Under the pieces are notes generated by a model. It was given only the letters and a program-made list of their open reading frames with translations, was not told the origin of the DNA and did not search any database. The translations under genes and the position numbers were made by a program. 64,000 nt of DNA from Pisolithus tinctorius (taxonomy: Eukaryota > Basidiomycota > Agaricomycetes > Boletales > Pisolithaceae): assembly GCA_024663395.1 (NCBI GenBank), contig JANFAH010000089.1, positions 1 to 64,000 of the forward strand, read 5' to 3'. Shown here one piece after another: positions 58,754 through 64,000 of the stretch. How positions within the stretch are numbered: position 1 is the stretch's first letter; every line of letters starts with the position of its first letter.

Positions 58754-58939
58754 GGACTAGTCTCAACCAGCCTCAACTTCTTTCCTGTTTCTCTACCAGT
58801 ATCTAGTTTCCCTTGATCCCTTACTTACCTTATTTCCCTTTTTTCTTGTTTCTCTTACTTTACTACACAAGACTGAAGACTGGGCATTGGACTGAACATT
58901 GGCAAAAAAGGAAGAATAACAAGCCCCTACACTAGGTTA

Positions 58940-60005
58940 CTACTCAGCCTCAGACATGGGTTCATCTCCCCCCTCAGCCTCCTCTTCCTCACCCTTGGCC
59001 TGCAACCACTCTGCTTCCTCATGCAGTTCTTCGAGGTTGAGTTCAGAAGAACCCAAGTCTGATGGGGAGACTGGCATCCTGTACCCATACAATTCATCCA
59101 GAATCACTTTGAGGGCATCAGTGATCTGGCCCAAGTTGGTGACCACAGTTTTGTGCAGGTCATAGAGGCTAGCCAGGTTGTTGGCTATCATCCCCATGGT
59201 GTTGATCAGTCATTCAAGCTTCTCATCTAGGCTCAAAGGGTACCCCACACTGGCCTCCCTTGCTCTGCTCCCACCAGCTTTGGGTTCATTGAGGACCAGC
59301 ACCTCAAGTGGTTTTGACTTCACCCATTTCTTCTGGCTTGGCCCAGGCTCAGGTGACTCCTTGTTGGCCTTCTGTTTCTTCCCCTTGTCAACTTTCCTGC
59401 CAGCCTTTAGACTGGCCTTGGCATCCTTGCCATCACCAGGCCACTAGCACTTACCCTTGGACTGGTTGCACCATATGCAGGCAACTTGCTTTTTATTACC
59501 ATCTACAAGGAACTCACAGATGGTTTTGGCCCAGGCACAATGGGTACAGCTAAAAAGGATGTTAATAGGAAGATGCACAAGGTTGGAAGGGTACTCACCT
59601 GGGGTCCATCACCACCTTTTTCACCTCTCCACTGGCCTCATTACCCCCAGTTCCAGCCTCATCACCCTTCCCAGCCTCAGCCTTATGTTTTTGCTCAGCC
59701 TCCTTTTCCTCCTCAGCCCTGCACCTTTCCTCCTCCTCATGTGCCCTCTCCTCTTCAGCCTTGTGTGCTGCCCTCTTGGCCTCAACCCACTCTCTCTCTA
59801 TTCTTTCAGCCTCCAGCTGTGCCTGCTCCTCCAGCTGGGCTTGCTCAGCTGCCATATGCCACTTCCTCTCTTTAGCCTTGGCCCTCATTGTCTCCTCTTT
59901 GTCATCAGTGTCATACTTGATGGCATTGTCTGACACCTGGGACCAGTTGATAGGGACCCAGCCTTTGTTGCTGTTGGTCATGATGGTTGGCCTCAAGTTG
60001 GACAT
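58940..60005 (-). pseudogene. Antisense accessory gene of gypsy-1, Zn2Cys6 protein
   Basis: Exon 1 60005-59599 runs from MSNLRPTIMTNSNKGWVPIN to a long Ala/Glu/Arg coiled coil (about residues 45-120). After a 49-bp GT-AG intron, exon 2 from 59549 encodes C-T-H-C-x6-C-x12-C-x2-C-x6-C, an exact Zn2Cys6 spacing. A Lys-rich linker and a helical C-terminal domain follow (MIANNLASLYDLHKTVVTN, LEELHEEAEWLQ), ending at 58940. TAG replaces Trp just after the last Cys, and a TGA lies near 59208, so the copy is dead. Same position and orientation as in gypsy-2. Confidence 0.8.
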
Positions 60006-60144
60006 GATGAGATGGAATGCAGAAGAAAGAAGCAAAGGGTTTAGCAAGCCACAAGTACCATTTTTTTGAACTCAGACCCAAGTTCAGACTCAGCCTACCA
60101 CTCTCACAGGGGTCTCATGGGTTTGACCCCTAAGAGGGGGATAC

Positions 60145-60645
60145 TGTCATAGTTGCCCCACAACTCCAGCTGGACTCAGTCTTGCACTCATTCAGTCCAG
60201 CCTTGGCCTCACCAATCCTTTATCCCCAGATAGTCTAGCATGGTAAACACTGCTTTGCAGTGTGTGTCACTTCAGTTGAACCCTGCCTGGCCATGTCCCC
60301 AGTCTGCCCTGCCCCAGTCTCTGTTACCTTAGTCATACCTTACTAATACTAGTCTTACCAATCATCTTAGCAATCCTTGTGAGACCAGCATTACTGGTCT
60401 CCAGTATATAAACCCATAGATACTCAGCTTGTACTCTCCAGTCTGAAATCAATTAAGTTCTATCTGTAACTCTCATCTTGGCCTCAGACTCAGACTGAAA
60501 CCCATGCAAGGGAATAGCACTGCATCCTCAGTCCCTAAGTTCAATCAGTCCACCTTCTGTATCTCTTCCCCTGACCCCAACCCCTCAGCCTCATGCCCAC
60601 TTCAGTCTCTGGTCTGGCCTCAACCTGGACTTTACAAATTTGACA
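60145..60645 (+). repeat. Gypsy-1 3' LTR
   Basis: 501 bp, TGTCATAG to TTGACA, preceded by a polypurine tract and followed by the GATGG duplication (60646-60650). Closest to the LTR at 39681, as expected for the two ends of one element. Confidence 0.93.
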
Positions 60646-63600
60646 GATGGCCTCAATGTAAGACTGCTGTGACAATGATATGGTGTGGGCTTCTCTATTC
60701 CATGTCACCTTCATTCTGAGTAGCCAACTGATGGGCCCTAGGTCAGAGATTTTGAAATGAGTGCTGATCTCCTCTTTGAACAAGTGGATTAATGATGGGG
60801 AACTGCCTGTTATAGTGCAGTCATTGACATGGCTGGTGAGAATGAGGATTTCTGATCTGATGCAACCATAGAATACTCCCCAGACTGCATGTGCTCTAGT
60901 GAGTCCAAGATCTGCAAGGGTGGTGCACAGCTTCTGGTACCACTGAAGTGTGCCTTGTTTTGAGCCATACAGTGTGACATTTAGCTTCCCAACTGGGCAG
61001 GAAATTTTCCACCCTATGGTGTAGCCCTCAGGGAGCTCCATGTAGATATCTTTGCCATCTCCAAGTTTGCCATTGAGGAATGCTGAGTGGAAATCAAAGA
61101 TGTCAATATCCCAGTCATCACATGTGGAAATTGTGAGTATGGTACATAGTGATGTGAGTCTGGCAATGGGAGCATATGTTTTGTCATAGTCAATGCCCTG
61201 TATCTGAGAGTAGCCCTCAGCAGCTAGGTGGGCCTTTTACTTCTAAATTTCTCCAGCAGCATTGCATTTGATCTTGAAGACCCATTTGCATCCTACAATG
61301 TTTGCACCTTTTGGGCACTTGATGACATCCCAGGTAAATGCTTCCTCTAGGCTCTTTAATTCCACATTTATACCATTTTGCCACTTTGGCCAGTCAGCTC
61401 AGGATATTGCCTCATGTACTGTAGATGGATCCAGCCCTTCAGCTTCAGCCATCCCTGCCACCATAGCATACACAATGTTAGTGTTGTCTTCATTGGCAGC
61501 TAGTTCTTCATCAAATATGTAGGTAGCATTCTCTTGGGATTTCAGGCTGTTAGGGTTGCTATCACTCTCTCAGAGTTCTTTTACAAAGTTGAGAGGGACA
61601 TGTCCATCACAAGTTCCTTCACCTGCATGTAAGTGCCTCATATAGTCTGATTTGAAGCACTGGTGAGTGGAATGACAAGGTTGAGGTGTTTCAGAATTTT
61701 CTCTGGGTGGGTCTGGAATGGGCCTCAGAATTCCAAAGTTGCTTCTGTGGGTTGCTTGACTGTTTCCATGGCCTTGGAATTTCCTTGTGAGGCTTTGGAA
61801 TTTCCTGCTCCCCCTTGAGTGGCACACCTGAAGGTACTGAGACTTCTTGGCACTCAAAAATGACACTTTATTCAATTCAAATTGCCCATGTGTCAGGCCA
61901 GTAGATGTGCACTCTCAGGGTCAAAACCTACCCAGTGTCCATCTTGGGCTCTCATATCTAGCTTTGAGCCAGAGGTGTCATGGACCTTGATGTGACATCC
62001 CCAGACCATGATCTTTGAGAGGTCAGGTGGTCTTTTTGTAGAGCAATTTGTAGGGGAGTTTTGGTGCCTAGACAGTGAGTTGATGAGTGGTTTTTTGAGC
62101 CAAGTCACTGTTGATGTGCATTAATTATATTTCTTACACTGGTAATATCTCACACAAGCACAGTCATTTCAGCACATTGTTTTTCCTTTGTGCACCTCAG
62201 TCTTCTCCCAATAGAAGCCTGAGGTGAGGTTCCTTATTATGAGTTACAGCTATCTTACTGAAGCTATTTAGTATCTTCTTTTATTAGGTTAGTTGTAGCT
62301 CAGTCTTCTCCCAATAGAAGCCTGAGTATCTTCTTTTATTAGTCTGTCATTACTCAGAAACACCCCTTCAGAAGTCACATGCATGATGGCCTCCCCCCAG
62401 AGGTTCCTGGGTAAGCCACTGGCATGAATCATCACATGTACATGCTCAACAAGTGTTCTGTTGAGCCTTCCAGCAACTCTGTTGTGTTCAGGGGTATCAT
62501 GGACAGTTATGCATTGTTCTGTGCCTTGGGATTTCAGATATTCCAAAAATTCAGTGCTAAGATATTCTCCCCCTCAAGCTGAGCAAAGTCACTTGACTTT
62601 GGTATTGAACTGCATGTTCAGCCATGCTTCATAGGCTTGATATGATGAGAAGGTCTCAGCTTTCATCTTTTGCAGATATAGGGTGGTGTGATGAGTGTGG
62701 TCATCCATGAATGACACATAGTATTGGCTATGGCCTGGGGTTTGGACAGGAGAAGGTCCCCAGAGGTCTGTGTGGACTTTGTTGCCAAGGTGTTCACAGT
62801 GGAGTGGGTCATGCTCCTTCCTGATGGGCTTCTGAGTTGCTTTAGCATACTCACATGAATTGCATGCACCCATGGTGGAATGTGCTTCATCAAGCTTGAT
62901 TCTGGTGATTGTTCAGTCCTTCAGCATGTGCCAGATGGCTTCAGGAGTGATGTGGCCAAGCCTGATGTGTATCTCCTCCATAGTTAGGGATTCTGTGGCC
63001 TTAGCTAGGTCTGCAAAGGCACAATGAGCTCATTTAAGGCAGTAGAGACCTTTTTTCATCAGAATCTTGGCTACTTTCTTTTTCCAAGTGTTGAAAATTT
63101 GACAACACTTGTCTCAGAATAGTGTGACATACCCAGTGATGTCAAGTTTGCTGACAGAAACAAGTGTAATTCCCATCTTGGGAGCATAGAGCACATCCTT
63201 GAGTCAAATGTGGGTTTGTGCAGTGCCATTTGGGAGTGAGATTGCAAGGTCACCTTTTCCAATGGCATGGAAGGTGTGGTTGTTGGCAGCAGTGATAGGT
63301 TTGGGTACAATTGGCTTGTAATCAAAGGGTTTGCTGCAGTAGGAGGACATATGATGTGAAGTGCCTGAGTCAAACAAGATGGTCTCCTCTGCAGAATTTA
63401 GGCTTTCACCTGCAAGAAGGGCATGATCAAGGGTGTTCATGTATGTGTCTTCTTTGTTGATAATGATGTCCTGGGGGTTCAGAATTTCTTCCTCCACAAT
63501 TTCTGTGAGCCAATTGTCATCCTGCAGGTGTGCAAGCCAAACTCCATCAGGTTCCAAGTCAGCACTGGTCTGTGTGCTGGCTGCAGTGGCCACTTTTCTG

Positions 63601-63866
63601 GTACCTTTCTCCTTCTTTTTCCCTTTGGCCTTGTTCTGGAACCACTTGGGCACTTGCCCAGCTTTTCCACCACCCTCTTCCCAGCATTGGTCTTTCACAT
63701 GACCTTTCTTTCTGCAATTTCTTCTTTCTGTCCTTTGCTGAGTAAGCTGCATCTTATGTTTAGGGTTGGAACTTGTAAGGAATGACCATCTTTTGCCATA
63801 GTGGGTATTATTGCTGTGTAACAACTATTTTGGAATTAGAGTGTGAGAGTGGGGCTTATAACCTAA
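60646..63866 (-). pseudogene. Copia gag end, protease, integrase and RT (5' fragment)
   Basis: In minus orientation: a zinc-knuckle remnant (CRKKGHVKDQC, first Cys lost) and Lys-rich region near 63700; protease ILFDSGTSHHMSSY (~63390); integrase zinc pair (CNSCEYAK, ~62860), VHTDLWGP, VSFMDDHTH and the Glu region TPEHNRVAGRLNRTL (~62480); RT (YTIGWKISCPVGKLNVTLYG, with HVNDCTITG in place of YVDD). Many stops and frameshifts separate these. The order protease-integrase-RT identifies Ty1/copia. Most of gag is missing. Confidence 0.88.
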
Positions 63867-64000
63867 TGAAGGTATGAGTTTCTACACTACATCAGTACCA
63901 AGTAAATGAACAGAAATGTAGCTATACTCACCTCAGTGTATGAAGTAATCACTGAGGTGGAAAGTAGCAGTGTGGAAAACTTATAGTACTGTAATTAATA
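63867..64000 (-). repeat. Copia LTR (element 5' end, cut by window edge)
   Basis: Matches 38590-38780, including TAGTACCAAGTAAATGA-like and GTGTGGAAAACTTATAGTAC blocks, and continues past the window edge. The sequence just inside (TTATAAGCCCC, minus strand) is in the position of a primer-binding site. Confidence 0.65.

Larger units (their letters stand above)
39681..60645 (+). mobile_element. Gypsy-1: Ty3/gypsy chromovirus, old, interrupted by E1
   Basis: Complete from 5' LTR (39681-40199) to 3' LTR (60145-60645), flanked by GATGG on both sides. Its own sequence is 39681-42487 plus 55907-60645; the rest is element E1 and what inserted into it. It contains gag, a -1 frameshift site, pol (protease, RT, RNase H, integrase, chromodomain) and an antisense Zn2Cys6 accessory gene. 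Nearly all CpG sites are lost and several stops are present, so it is inactive. Confidence 0.9.
38596..64000 (-). mobile_element. Ty1/copia element, decayed and split by a 21-kb nested insertion
   Basis: Two parts of one element flank the gypsy insertion: 38596-39680 (3' LTR, RNase H, end of RT) and 60646-64000 (5' LTR start to RT). The RT frame reads continuously from 60646 into 39680 when the insertion (39681-60645) and one GATGG copy are ignored, proving they belong together. LTR-related sequence occurs at both outer ends (38596-38884 and from 63867). The element has many stops and is essentially CpG-free, so it is old and inactive. Confidence 0.85.

Noticed and set aside
1..64000. CRISPR arrays, rRNA and bacterial-type operons
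   Set aside because: None seen; all tandem repeats are telomeric, subtelomeric or WD40-coding, and gene structure is eukaryotic.

Overview
The window is a chromosome end of a filamentous basidiomycete, most likely an Agaricomycete. The evidence is terminal CCCTAA/CCTAA telomere repeats, genes split by many 45-80 bp GT-AG introns, and families typical of mushroom-forming fungi: DUF6534 7-TM protein, terpene synthase, ricin-B-type lectin, NACHT-WD40 NLR-like protein, a PARP-E2 fusion and chromodomain Ty3/gypsy elements. I see no bacterial-type operons, rRNA, CRISPR or convincing tRNA.

Layout. 1-153: telomere. 154-1320: C-rich telomere-like satellite with only two G on the + strand. 1321-1560: G-rich ~37 bp tandem repeat. 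1560-2620: two further subtelomeric repeat families, the second with an 18-bp perfect palindrome. 3111-26362: ordinary gene-rich sequence holding a TRP/Flc-like membrane protein, a ricin-B-like lectin, a terpene-synthase-like protein lacking both metal motifs, a tail-anchored-looking unknown, a 22-exon Zn2Cys6 regulator, a one-TM unknown, DPB4 and IFA38 sharing a 171-bp promoter, and a DUF6534 protein. 27029-31577: a PARP catalytic domain fused to an E2 domain. 33780-38064: a NACHT-WD40 NLR-like gene.

38596-64000 is a nested transposon block that can be taken apart by target-site duplications. A decayed Ty1/copia element (minus strand) is interrupted by gypsy-1 (39681-60645, TSD GATGG). Gypsy-1 is interrupted by element E1. 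E1 carries a Tc1/mariner-type palindrome (TSD TA), a CpG-rich solo LTR (TSD TTGCC) and gypsy-2 (46136-55453, TSD ATAGG). Gypsy-2 is itself interrupted by a second copy, E2. Both gypsy elements are chromoviruses with gag, an in-phase -1 slippery heptamer, pol with a chromodomain, and an antisense accessory gene with a Zn2Cys6 cluster.

The older layers are almost free of CpG and the younger ones are not, so CpG decay gives the same order as the nesting. The CpG-free zone begins inside the coding sequence of the NLR-like gene at about 36150, while its reading frame stays open. Exon structures below were worked out by hand from splice consensus, phase continuity and family knowledge; in every gene reported as fully resolved the summed exon length is divisible by three.
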